A stretch of 8,665 bases of DNA from Oscillospiraceae bacterium (GTDB lineage Bacteria > Bacillota > Clostridia > Oscillospirales > Oscillospiraceae). The notes beneath the pieces were generated by a model. The model was not told the DNA's origin and did not search any database. It saw only the letters and a list, made by a program, of their open reading frames with translations. Location: assembly GCA_028691385.1 (NCBI GenBank), contig JAQUZL010000086.1:1-8665 (forward strand), written 5' to 3'. Positions within the stretch are counted from its first letter, which is position 1. Every line of letters begins with the position of its first letter. Both the position numbers and the translations under genes were made by a program. Below, piece by piece: positions 1-7,778 of the stretch.

Positions 1-3
1 CTG

Positions 4-34
4 CAAACCAAAAGCAGGTGCGCCGCTTGTTTTG
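4..34. terminator. Possible intrinsic terminator hairpin at the left edge
   Basis: A stem forms between AAGC-A-GG (12-18) and CCGCTT (23-28), with loop TGCG (19-22) and one bulged A. It can extend outward through CAAA (4-7) paired with TTTG (31-34). On the plus strand the core is followed by GTTTTG; on the minus strand it is followed by TTGGTTTG. Either direction could therefore end transcription weakly. It may serve an unseen gene left of the window, or transcripts coming leftward from ppdK. The T tracts are short and interrupted, so this is tentative. Confidence 0.35.
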
Positions 35-61
35 TGCGATGGTGAAACCGCATCATGACTG

Positions 62-250
62 ACTTTATCCGGCCGAATCGGAAGAACGCTTCGCTGCTAC
101 CCATCTCGTCAGATTGCTTGGGCTGTTTGCAACGCATCCATCGGCTCGCAAGCGCGCAATGTTGTCAGAAGATCGGTGCGTGCCCCCGCCGTTTCGGGCG
201 ATGGGTGAACGCCCCATTTCCTTTGGAAAGGCGAACTTGCGGCTTTTTTT
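62..250 (+). ncRNA. Candidate structured noncoding RNA, possibly 6S-like
   Basis: No convincing gene lies here, but nested complementary segments are visible. ACCCATC (99-105) pairs perfectly with GATGGGT (200-206), plus a wobble pair at 98/207. Inside it, GGG (120-122) can pair with CCC (185-187). Further in, 129-138 pairs with 175-183 through nine pairs with one bulged A, and 140-142 pairs with 171-173. Outside it, TTCGC (90-94) pairs with GCGAA (231-235) and GCCG (72-75) with CGGC (240-243), next to a T7 tract (244-250). Small 3'-side hairpins (GCC/GGC at 188-199; TTTCC-TTT-GGAAA at 217-229) sit in the bulges. A long rod of about 190 nt with bubbles and a terminal U tract recalls 6S RNA, but no family consensus was recognised. 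Two wobble pairs and the T tract favour the plus strand. It would converge on ppdK. The 5' end is a guess. Confidence 0.3.
226..250 (+). terminator. Possible U-tract terminator of the candidate RNA
   Basis: AAAG (227-230) pairs with CTTT (243-246). A G/G mismatch follows, then CG (232-233) pairs with CG (240-241) around loop AACTTG. The stem runs directly into seven T residues at 244-250. The hairpin is short and imperfect, so termination strength is uncertain. It would stop plus-strand transcription before it reaches the convergent ppdK. No matching T-rich terminator was found for ppdK on the minus strand just past its stop codon. Confidence 0.35.
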
Positions 251-296
251 AATCTGCAAAGGCTGCCGAATGGCAATCCAATGCGCAGAAGAACGG

Positions 297-2924
297 TTAA
301 GCCCGCGGATTCCTGATGGCGGCCTGCGCGGCAGCCAATCTTGCAATCGGCACACGGAACGGGCTGCAGGAAACGTAGTCCAGACCGACCTTCTGGAAGA
401 AGGCGATGGAAGCGGGGTCGCCGCCATGCTCGCCGCAGACGCCTAGCTTAATATCGTGGCGTGTCTGGCGGCCGTACTGGACGGCCATTTCCATCAGGCG
501 ACCGGTGCCAAGCTCATCAAACCGGGCAAACGGATCGTTTTCCAGGATCTTCTTATCGAGGTAGGCCGGAAGAAACTTGCCGGAGTCGTCGCGGCTGAAG
601 CCGAATGTCATCTGGGTCAGATCGTTGGTGCCAAAGGAGAAGAACTCGGCTTCCTCGGCGATGCGGTCGGCGGAGATGGCGGCGCGCGGCAGCTCAATCA
701 TGGTGCCGACCTTGTAGTGCATATCCAGACCGGATTCCGAAATCAGCTTATCAGCGACGTTCTTAATGAGATTCTTGACAAATTTAATTTCACCCTTGGA
801 GCCGACCAGCGGCACCATGATTTCCGGTGTAACAGCGACGCCGGTTTCCTTGGTGACGTTGATGGCAGCCTCAATGATTGCCTGTGTCTGCATTTCGCCG
901 ATTTCGGGATAGAGAATCGGCAGACGGCAGCCGCGCAGACCCATCATCGGGTTGACCTCGTGCAGGGAAAGCACGGTGGCCTTGAGCTCCTTGAAGGTAA
1001 GCCCCATATCCTTTGCAAGCACTTCAATGTCTGCATCCTCGCTCGGCAGGAATTCGTGCAGCGGCGGATCCAGCAGGCGAATGGTGACCGGCAGGCCGTT
1101 CATGGCCTTGAAAATGCCCTCAAAGTCGCCGCGCTGCATCGGCAGGATCTTTGCCAGCGCACGGCGGCGCTGATCCTCGGACTTTGCGACAATCATTTCG
1201 CGCATGGCCGGGATGCGGTCTGCCAAGAAGAACATATGCTCGGTACGGGTCAGACCGATCCCCTCTGCGCCGAAGTTCAGCGCGGTTGCAGCGTCATGGG
1301 GATTGTCTGCGTTCGCGCGGACTTTCATCTGACGAATTTCGTCAGCCCAGCCCATAACGGTGCTGAAGTCGCCGGAAACGGATGCGTCCACGGTGGGCAT
1401 CTGGCCGAGGTAAATGTTGCCTGTGGAGCCGTCGATGGACATAAACTGACCCTCGCGGACAATGTTGCCATTCAGAGTCAGGACGTGCTCGGCATAGTTA
1501 ATCTGCAAATCCTTGCAGCCTGCCACGCAGCAGCGCCCCATGCCGCGCGCAACAACGGCAGCGTGAGAGGTGCGGCCGCCGAAAGCGGTCAAAATGCCCT
1601 GCGAGGCGGTCATGCCCTCGATGTCCTCGGTAGTGGTTTCACGGCGCACCAGCAAAACCGGGCCGCTTTTGGCATGCTCCTTGGCGTCCTCGGCAGTGAA
1701 GTAGACTGCGCCGCAGGCTGCGCCGGGAGATGCGGCCAGACCCACGCCGACCGGCTTTGCCGCGTCCAGCGCTTTCTGATCAAAGCAGGGGTGCAGCAGT
1801 GCATCCAGAGAAGTGGGGTCGATTTTCATAATGGCTTCCGCCTGCGTCAGCTTGCCCTCACCCACCATATCGACGGCGATTTTAACGCCGGCCTGCGGGG
1901 TGCGCTTGCCGTTGCGCGTCTGCAGCATATACAGGTGGGCGTGCTCAATGGTGAATTCCATATCCTGCATATCCTTGTAATGATTCTCCAGGGAGTTGGC
2001 CACGCTGCAGAACTGCTGATAAACCTCCGGCATGACCTGCTCAAGATGGGTGATGTGCTGCGGCGTACGAATGCCCGCAACCACGTCCTCACCCTGGGCG
2101 TTCATGAGAAATTCGCCATAGAGTGCGTTTTCGCCGGTGGCCGGGTTTCTGGTGAATGCAACGCCGGTGCCGGAATCGTCACCCATGTTACCAAAAACCA
2201 TCATCTGCACGTTGACGGCAGTGCCCCAGGAGTAGGGGATGTTGTGCTGTCTGCGATAGACATTGGCACGCGGATTGTCCCAGGAGCGGAAAACCGCCTG
2301 AATCGCTTCGAGCAGCTGCTCCTTCGGATCTGTGGGGAAACAGGAGCCCATGCGGCTGCGATAGTAGTCTTTGAACAGCCCCACCAGCGTGCGCATATCC
2401 TCGGCAGTGAGCTCGCTGTCCAGCTGCACGCCATGATCTTCCTTGAGCGCGTCAATATAGGACTCGAACGCATCCTTCGGCAATCCCATGACAACGTCGG
2501 AGAACATCTGGATGAAACGGCGGTAAGAGTCATAAACAAAACGGGGATTGCCGGTCAGCTTGACCATTCCCTCGGCGACCTGATCGTTCAGGCCAAGATT
2601 CAAGATGGTATCCATCATGCCGGGCATGGATTCGCGCGCGCCGGAGCGGACGGAAACCAGAAGCGGATTTTCCGGATCACCCAGCTTTTTACCGGTGGTC
2701 TCTTCAAGCGCATCAAGGTGATGCAAAATTTCAGCCTGAATTTCATCTGAAATTTTGCCACCGTCATCATAATATTGTGTGCAAGCTTCCGTCGTGATGG
2801 TGAATCCCTGTGGGACGGGCAGACCAAGCGTGGTCATTTCAGCCAGGTTCGCGCCCTTGCCGCCGAGCAGCTCACGCATCGTTGCGTTACCCTCCGAGAA
2901 GCGGTAAACAAATTTTTTTGCCAT
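297..2924 (-). CDS. ppdK: Pyruvate, phosphate dikinase (PPDK)
   Basis: This cytosolic enzyme reversibly converts pyruvate, ATP and phosphate to phosphoenolpyruvate, AMP and pyrophosphate. Many clostridia use it to make ATP or PEP at the glycolysis end point. The protein has 875 residues, the usual length. The N-terminal nucleotide-binding domain (about 1-340) shows GGKGANLAEM near residue 21, SVRSGA at 91-96 and QTRNGKR around R337. The swivelling phosphohistidine domain has GGRTSHAAVVARGMG with catalytic His454. The C-terminal PEP/pyruvate barrel (about 515-875) shows GLTRTEHMF (R560), TIRLLDPPLHEF (R616), MIELPRA (E744, metal ligand), GTNDLTQ (D768, metal ligand) and GVCGEHGGDP with Cys830 as the catalytic acid/base. 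All expected catalytic residues are present. The ATG is supported by AAGGAGG seven bases upstream and by the canonical start MAKKFVYRF. It stands alone, divergent from smc. No terminator was identified downstream. Confidence 0.98.
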   Translation of the reverse strand: MAKKFVYRFSEGNATMRELLGGKGANLAEMTTLGLPVPQGFTITTEACTQYYDDGGKISDEIQAEILHHLDALEETTGKKLGDPENPLLVSVRSGARESMPGMMDTILNLGLNDQVAEGMVKLTGNPRFVYDSYRRFIQMFSDVVMGLPKDAFESYIDALKEDHGVQLDSELTAEDMRTLVGLFKDYYRSRMGSCFPTDPKEQLLEAIQAVFRSWDNPRANVYRRQHNIPYSWGTAVNVQMMVFGNMGDDSGTGVAFTRNPATGENALYGEFLMNAQGEDVVAGIRTPQHITHLEQVMPEVYQQFCSVANSLENHYKDMQDMEFTIEHAHLYMLQTRNGKRTPQAGVKIAVDMVGEGKLTQAEAIMKIDPTSLDALLHPCFDQKALDAAKPVGVGLAASPGAACGAVYFTAEDAKEHAKSGPVLLVRRETTTEDIEGMTASQGILTAFGGRTSHAAVVARGMGRCCVAGCKDLQINYAEHVLTLNGNIVREGQFMSIDGSTGNIYLGQMPTVDASVSGDFSTVMGWADEIRQMKVRANADNPHDAATALNFGAEGIGLTRTEHMFFLADRIPAMREMIVAKSEDQRRRALAKILPMQRGDFEGIFKAMNGLPVTIRLLDPPLHEFLPSEDADIEVLAKDMGLTFKELKATVLSLHEVNPMMGLRGCRLPILYPEIGEMQTQAIIEAAINVTKETGVAVTPEIMVPLVGSKGEIKFVKNLIKNVADKLISESGLDMHYKVGTMIELPRAAISADRIAEEAEFFSFGTNDLTQMTFGFSRDDSGKFLPAYLDKKILENDPFARFDELGTGRLMEMAVQYGRQTRHDIKLGVCGEHGGDPASIAFFQKVGLDYVSCSPFRVPIARLAAAQAAIRNPRA

Positions 2925-2930
2925 GTAATT

Positions 2931-2938
2931 TCCTCCTT
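2931..2938 (-). promoter_or_regulatory. Ribosome binding site of ppdK
   Basis: Read on the minus strand this is AAGGAGGA, an almost perfect anti-16S match, with about seven bases to the ATG. It fixes the ppdK start and suggests efficient translation. Confidence 0.9.
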
Positions 2939-3013
2939 GTAGTGATCGCCGTACCGTTGGATTCCGTTCATCTTGTGAAATCCGGCGAATGATTCAGATT
3001 TTTCCTCGTTCTC

Positions 3014-3041
3014 ATTATATTATTTTTCGCGACAAATTCAA
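3014..3041 (-). promoter_or_regulatory. Sigma-A-type promoter of ppdK
   Basis: On the minus strand a perfect TATAAT -10 box (3014-3019) lies 16 bases after TTGAAT (3036-3041), which matches four of six -35 consensus bases. Transcription would begin near 3007, leaving a leader of about 83 nt before the ppdK ATG. The -35 box overlaps the palindrome TCAATTGA (3038-3045), a possible operator. The call rests on consensus match and position. Confidence 0.7.
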
Positions 3042-3211
3042 TTGATTAAGTTACCATTTTAGAACCGTCCAATTAGTGAATTTTAACCATAAAATAGAGA
3101 GGCAATCATTTTGAATCTGAACACAATTCACAACAAATAAACCATTTTCAGGGAACTGCTGCGCCGTAGTGGAAAAATTATCTGAAAGCACTGCGAAACA
3201 GGAGATTTTTC

Positions 3212-3240
3212 TTGCAATTAAACATTAAAATTGATAGAAT
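3212..3240 (+). promoter_or_regulatory. Sigma-A-type promoter of the smc-ftsY-rph-rdgB cluster
   Basis: TTGCAA (3212-3217, four of six consensus bases) is followed after 17 bases by TAGAAT (3235-3240, five of six). Transcription would start near 3247, giving a leader of about 43 nt before the smc GTG. No other promoter is apparent within the downstream cluster, so this probably drives all four genes. An inverted repeat, TGATAGA/TCTATCA, spans the -10 box and the early leader. Confidence 0.6.
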
Positions 3241-3276
3241 CAAATAATAATGCCTATCTATCACTATTTTTTGAAG

Positions 3277-3283
3277 GGAAGGG
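3277..3283 (+). promoter_or_regulatory. Ribosome binding site of smc
   Basis: GGAAGGG, within a purine run at 3273-3284, sits six bases before the GTG at 3290. It supports that GTG as the start, since the translation from there begins exactly like other SMC proteins (YLKSLEIQGFKSF). Confidence 0.8.
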
Positions 3284-3289
3284 ACACTT

Positions 3290-6200
3290 GTGTATCTGAA
3301 ATCACTGGAAATTCAAGGCTTTAAGTCCTTTCCGGACAAAACAATTTTGCAGTTTGGCGGCGAAATCACCGCCATTGTCGGGCCGAACGGCAGCGGAAAA
3401 TCAAATATATCCGACGCAATTCGCTGGGTCATGGGGGAACAGAGCACCAAGGCACTGCGCGGCGCAAAAATGGAGGACGTCATTTTTGGCGGCACCGTCA
3501 AGCGCGGCTCGATGAATTTTGCGGAGGTTTCGCTGGTGCTGGATAATACTTCCGGCACTTTTTCTGTAGAAGCGGACGAGGTTATGGTCACGCGGCGCTA
3601 TTATCGCTCCGGCGACAGCGAATACTATATCAATCGGCAGTCCGCCAGACTGCGCGATGTGAACGAGCTGTTCATGGACACCGGCCTTGGCAAGGAGGGC
3701 TACTCCAACATTGGCCAGGGGCGCATCGACGAAATCCTTTCCGTCAAGAGCCAGGATCGCCGGGAAATTTTTGAAGAGGCCGCCGGCATTTCCAAATTCC
3801 GCCATCGTAAGGAGGAAACCGAGCGGCGACTCGCGTCTGCGGAGGAAAACTTGCTGCGCATCGGCGATAAAATTTCGGAGCTGGAGCTGCAGGTGGAGCC
3901 GCTTCGCGTGCAGGCGGAAAATGCCAAAAAATATCTTGTTTTTCGCGATGAGCTGCGCGGCCTTGAGGTGACGCTGTGGCTGAACAAGCTGGACAAGCTG
4001 GCCGATTCCACCAAGGCTGCGGAGCAGAGCTATGCAGCGGCGTCGGCGCTGCTTGCCGACGCCAATCAGACCCTGCAGGCGATGTATGCCGATTCGGAGC
4101 GGCTGACTGCGGAGCTTCGCAATCAGGATGTGCGCGCAGAGCAGATTCGCGATCAAATTGCGTCGCTCGAGCAGAATGTGCATCAGCAGGACGCCACAAC
4201 GGCGGTTTTGCGCGGCAGACTGGACAATCATGCGCAAAATATTGCGCGAATTCGGCAGGAGCTGTCCGATGCGGAAAATCATAGCGGCACCCTTGCTGCG
4301 CAGATTGCCGCGGCGGAGTCGCGCATTGCGTCGAGCAAAAGCGCGCTCACGCAGCTGTCCGAACAGCTGCGCGGCGCGCTGGAACGGGGCAGATCGCTCT
4401 CGGACTGCTCCGACCAGACGTCTGGAAAGCTGCTGGAGCTGCGGAGCAATCAGGCGGCGATTTTGACTGCGGCAGCGGATAAAAAAGTGGCGCTTAGCGC
4501 GGTGACGGCCTCGGTGCAGGCGGCAGCCGAGCAGGCGACATTGGCACGTACCGATCTGTCGGCGGCGAAGCAGCGTCACGCGTCTGCCCGCGCGCAGGCA
4601 GACGCGTGTGCGCGCCAGCTGCAGGCGGCGCGTGATGCGGCGGCGGAGGCCGGCAACATGATTGCGGGCTATGCGCTGCGCATGAAAGCACGCGCGGAAA
4701 AGCGGGACGCACTGAAGCAGCAGGTTTCCAATCTGTATGTGGAGCGCGATACGACGGCCTCGCGCATCAAAATGTTCCGCGAGATGGAGCGGGAATACGA
4801 GGGCTTTTCCCGCGCGGTTCGCATCGTAATGCAGGAAGCGGAGCGCGGAGGCCTGCGCAACATCCATGCGCCGGTGTCGCGGCTGCTGAAAACAAAGCAG
4901 GAATATGCGCTGGCCATTGAAACGGCGCTGGGCAGCAGCATGCAGAGCATTGTCGTGTCCGCTGAAAGCGACGGCAAGGCGGCCATCAATTTACTGCATC
5001 GCCGTGACGGCGGCAGAGCGACTTTTTTGCCGCTGACCGCCATTCGCGGCAGAACGCTCGATGAACGGGGCGTGGAGTCCTGTGCCGGCTTTGTGGGGAT
5101 CGGTTCGGCGCTTGTGGAGTACGATGCGCAGTATCGCAACATTTTTGAAAATCTGCTGGGCAGAACGGTCATTGCGGAGAATTTGGACGATGCGGTGACC
5201 ATAGCGCGGCAGTTTGGCTATCGGTTCCGCATTGTGACGCTGGACGGCCATGTGATGAATGCGGGCGGCTCCATGACCGGCGGCTCATCATCCAAGAGCG
5301 CGGGAATTTTGTCCCGCGCAGGCGAGCTTGCGCGACTTGTGGGCGTGGAGCAGCAGCTGGGCGAAAAAATCGCGTCGGCCGAAGCATCGCTGAATGAAGC
5401 GTCACGACTGGCGTCGGAAACGCAATATGAAATCACCGAGGCCGAGGGACGTTTGCGGGAACATCAGGACGAGGTCTTGCGTCTGGAAGGTCAAAACGGA
5501 CAGTTTGCGGTGCTGTTGCAGACGATTGAATCGGCGATGCAGGATTATCAGGGCGCGATGGATACGGCCGAGCGCCGGGATCTGGAATCTGCCGAACGCA
5601 TTGCGGCGCTGCGCAGTGAAATTGACACGTTGGAGCGGCAGTCCGCCGACGCCGAGCAGGAAGCGGCGGCGCTGCTGGCCAATCAGCAGTCCATTTCGGT
5701 GGAAAACGGGGACATTACCGAGCAAATCAACAAAATTCGGATGGAATCGGCTGCGATGGATGCCGAACAGCGCGCGGCTGCGGATTCCCTTGCACAGCTT
5801 TGCACGCTGCGCGATGGTCTGTCCGGCGACCGCGCTGTGAAGGAACAGACGATTGCGGAATTTGAGCAGGGCAGCGAAGCACTGCATACGGAAATCGCCG
5901 AAAGCGAGCAGCGCGCGGCAGAAATTGCATCGCGCGCCACGGCGGCGCGCGATGCGCTCAAAGCCTGCGTGGACGCCCGCACCGATGTGGAAGGCCAGCG
6001 AATCCAGACCGAAAAACGCGCCCAGGAGAAAAATGCGGATATTATCAATTTGGAGCGGGAGTGCGCGCGTCTGGAGCAGCAGAAAAACGCGGCGGAGCTG
6101 GAAGAAAAACAGATTCTCGACAAGCTTTGGGACAGCTATGAGCTGACCTATGACACGGCGCAAAGCGCCAAGCAAACAATTGAGAATCTTTCTGAGATCA

Positions 6201-6859
6201 GCAGCCGCATTGCTGAGCTGCGCCGTAAAATTGCAAAACTCGGCAGTCCGAACATCGGCGCAATCGAGGAGTTCGAGCGGGTCAATGAGCGCTACCTGTA
6301 TCTGACCGGGCAGCGCGACGATATTACGAAATCCAAAAAAGATCTCGCGGAGATCGTGAACGGCATCACCGGCGAGATGACGACCATTTTCCGCACGCAG
6401 TTTACCCGCATTGACGAAGGATTTGGCAAAACCTTTGTGGAAATGTTCGGCGGTGGACGCGGCCAGCTGGTGCTCGAGGATGAAACCGATATTTTGAACT
6501 GCGGCATTGAGATTCGCGTGCAGCCGCCCGGCAAGCAGCTGAAAACGCTGACGCTGCTGTCCGGCGGAGAAAAGGCGCTGGTGGCCATTGCACTGTACTT
6601 TGCAATTCTGAAGGTGCGGCCGACCCCGTTTTGTATGCTGGACGAGATTGACGCCGCGCTGGACGACCGAAACGTGGCGCGCTACTCCGCCTATCTGCGC
6701 GGGCTTAGCGGAAATACGCAGTTTATTGTCATCACACACCGCCGCGGCACTATGGAAGAGGCGGACGTGCTGTATGGTGTGACCATGCAGGAGGAGGGCG
6801 TATCCAAGATGCTCTCCATCAATTTGAATGAGATGTCCAGACGTCTGGGCATTCGATAA
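3290..6859 (+). CDS. smc: Chromosome segregation protein SMC (condensin ATPase)
   Basis: SMC dimerises and, with ScpA and ScpB, forms the bacterial condensin that extrudes DNA loops and aligns replicated chromosome arms. At 1189 residues it is full length, close to the B. subtilis protein. The N-terminal head has the Walker A motif GPNGSGKS (31-38), an arginine in LRGAKMED (R57, the position of the arginine finger) and the Q-loop region IGQGR (Q143). A first coiled coil runs from about 165 to 500. The hinge (about 500-670) includes GRATFLPL near 575-582 and the glycine-rich GGSMTGGS. The second coiled coil follows to about 1010. The C-terminal head has signature LSGGEKA (1090-1096) and Walker B FCMLDEID with D1118 and catalytic E1119, then a D-loop. 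The coils are rich in Ala, Glu and Gln. The start codon is GTG. No scpA, scpB or rnc is in the window. Confidence 0.98.
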   Translation: MYLKSLEIQGFKSFPDKTILQFGGEITAIVGPNGSGKSNISDAIRWVMGEQSTKALRGAKMEDVIFGGTVKRGSMNFAEVSLVLDNTSGTFSVEADEVMVTRRYYRSGDSEYYINRQSARLRDVNELFMDTGLGKEGYSNIGQGRIDEILSVKSQDRREIFEEAAGISKFRHRKEETERRLASAEENLLRIGDKISELELQVEPLRVQAENAKKYLVFRDELRGLEVTLWLNKLDKLADSTKAAEQSYAAASALLADANQTLQAMYADSERLTAELRNQDVRAEQIRDQIASLEQNVHQQDATTAVLRGRLDNHAQNIARIRQELSDAENHSGTLAAQIAAAESRIASSKSALTQLSEQLRGALERGRSLSDCSDQTSGKLLELRSNQAAILTAAADKKVALSAVTASVQAAAEQATLARTDLSAAKQRHASARAQADACARQLQAARDAAAEAGNMIAGYALRMKARAEKRDALKQQVSNLYVERDTTASRIKMFREMEREYEGFSRAVRIVMQEAERGGLRNIHAPVSRLLKTKQEYALAIETALGSSMQSIVVSAESDGKAAINLLHRRDGGRATFLPLTAIRGRTLDERGVESCAGFVGIGSALVEYDAQYRNIFENLLGRTVIAENLDDAVTIARQFGYRFRIVTLDGHVMNAGGSMTGGSSSKSAGILSRAGELARLVGVEQQLGEKIASAEASLNEASRLASETQYEITEAEGRLREHQDEVLRLEGQNGQFAVLLQTIESAMQDYQGAMDTAERRDLESAERIAALRSEIDTLERQSADAEQEAAALLANQQSISVENGDITEQINKIRMESAAMDAEQRAAADSLAQLCTLRDGLSGDRAVKEQTIAEFEQGSEALHTEIAESEQRAAEIASRATAARDALKACVDARTDVEGQRIQTEKRAQEKNADIINLERECARLEQQKNAAELEEKQILDKLWDSYELTYDTAQSAKQTIENLSEISSRIAELRRKIAKLGSPNIGAIEEFERVNERYLYLTGQRDDITKSKKDLAEIVNGITGEMTTIFRTQFTRIDEGFGKTFVEMFGGGRGQLVLEDETDILNCGIEIRVQPPGKQLKTLTLLSGGEKALVAIALYFAILKVRPTPFCMLDEIDAALDDRNVARYSAYLRGLSGNTQFIVITHRRGTMEEADVLYGVTMQEEGVSKMLSINLNEMSRRLGIR

Positions 6860-6866
6860 GGGAAGG
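6860..6866 (+). promoter_or_regulatory. Ribosome binding site of ftsY
   Basis: GGGAAGG begins directly after the smc stop codon and lies seven bases before the ftsY ATG, so the short smc-ftsY gap is filled by the translation signal. This fits cotranscription. Confidence 0.8.
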
Positions 6867-6873
6867 TGCAACC

Positions 6874-7764
6874 ATGGGGTTTTTTGACAAAATCAAATCC
6901 GGACTGGCCAAAACCAGAGATTCATTGAGCAGTGTATTTTCGTTTTCCAACATTGATGACGATTTTTATGAGGAGTTGGAAGAAAGCATGATTCTGGCAG
7001 ACCTCGGCGCGGGCGTTTCCGTCGACGCCGTGGAGCAGCTGCGAGATCGCGTGCACAGCGCGCACCTCAAGCAGCCGGATGAAGTACGTGCGGCGCTGCG
7101 GGAAATATTGGCAGGGAAGCTGGACGTGGGCAGCAGCGCACTGCATCTGACGACAAAGCCGTCGGTGGTGCTGGTGATCGGCGTCAACGGCGTTGGCAAG
7201 ACCACCACCATCGGCAAGCTGGCAGGGCAGTTCCACCGGGACGGAAAAAAGGTGCTCCTTTGCGCGGCGGATACCTTCCGCGCGGCGGCGGCCGATCAGC
7301 TGGAAATCTGGGCGGGTCGCGCCGGTGTGGATCTGATTCGGCAGGGCGAGGGCGCAGACCCGGCGTCGGTCGTCTTTGACGCCATCACTGCGGCAAAAGC
7401 GCGCGGCAGTGAGATCATCCTGTGCGACACCGCCGGACGCCTGCACAATAAGCAGAACCTGATGAACGAGCTGGGGAAAATCTCTCGCATCATCGACAGG
7501 GAGCTGCCGGGCTGCGATAAAGAAGTCATCTTGGTGCTCGATGGCACGACCGGCCAAAACGGTCTGATTCAGGCGCGGGAATTTAAGCAGGCGGCGGGTC
7601 TTACGGGCATAATCCTCACCAAGCTGGACGGCACCGCCAAGGGCGGCATTGTCATTGCGGTGGCAGATGAGCTGAAGGTGCCGGTCAAATATATCGGCGT
7701 GGGCGAGCAGATGGACGATTTAATGGCCTTTGACGCCAAAAGCTTCACGGAAGCACTGATTTGA
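6874..7764 (+). CDS. ftsY: Signal recognition particle receptor FtsY (SRP GTPase)
   Basis: FtsY receives ribosome-nascent-chain complexes bound to SRP (Ffh plus 4.5S-type RNA) at the membrane and hands them to the Sec translocon; GTP hydrolysis by both partners releases the complex. The protein has 296 residues. It has a short basic and amphipathic start ([13 protein letters not shown]), a likely membrane-contact helix, and lacks the long acidic A domain of the E. coli protein, as is usual in Firmicutes. The N domain covers about 20-90. The G domain shows P-loop [10 protein letters not shown] (103-112), the SRP-GTPase insertion motif DTFRAAA (133-139), DTAGR (185-189), TKLDG (249-253) and the closing GVGEQMDDL (275-283). 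Ffh has an M domain after this point; here the protein ends about 13 residues later, which separates FtsY from Ffh. It lies 14 bases after smc, the common clostridial pairing. Confidence 0.97.
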   Translation: MGFFDKIKSGLAKTRDSLSSVFSFSNIDDDFYEELEESMILADLGAGVSVDAVEQLRDRVHSAHLKQPDEVRAALREILAGKLDVGSSALHLTTKPSVVLVIGVNGVGKTTTIGKLAGQFHRDGKKVLLCAADTFRAAAADQLEIWAGRAGVDLIRQGEGADPASVVFDAITAAKARGSEIILCDTAGRLHNKQNLMNELGKISRIIDRELPGCDKEVILVLDGTTGQNGLIQAREFKQAAGLTGIILTKLDGTAKGGIVIAVADELKVPVKYIGVGEQMDDLMAFDAKSFTEALI

Positions 7765-7778
7765 GGGGACGGATGACC

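Larger units (their letters stand above)
2925..3289. other. Divergent, AT-rich intergenic control region
   Basis: These 365 bases separate ppdK and smc, which point away from each other. The stretch is clearly richer in A and T than the genes on either side. It holds a promoter for each gene near each end of the AT-rich part. About 170 bases between the two -35 boxes (3042-3211) hold no open reading frame or RNA that I can recognise. Short inverted repeats are present: TTCAGATT (2993-3000) with AATCTGAA (3114-3121), and TGATAGA (3232-3238) with TCTATCA (3257-3263). The usual clostridial upstream neighbour of smc, rnc, is absent. Confidence 0.85.

Noticed and set aside
263..276. Hairpin TGCC-GAAT-GGCA just past the ppdK stop as a ppdK terminator
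   Set aside because: The stem is only four pairs and no T tract follows it on the minus strand.
55..446. Short open frames over the left edge on both strands (65-120 codons)
   Set aside because: They overlap one another and the end of ppdK, have no good ribosome binding site, and show no recognisable protein features.
456..2750. A 764-codon open frame on the plus strand, antisense to ppdK
   Set aside because: Its translation matches no recognised protein family, while the opposite strand is an intact PPDK with every catalytic motif. Long antisense frames are expected where codon choice in a GC-rich gene avoids TTA, CTA and TCA codons.
3401..6871. Two antisense frames of about 488 codons opposite smc (3401-4867 and 5402-6871)
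   Set aside because: They lie opposite a fully conserved SMC, are rich in Arg, Leu and Ala or His as expected from reverse-complemented coiled-coil codons, and show no family motif.
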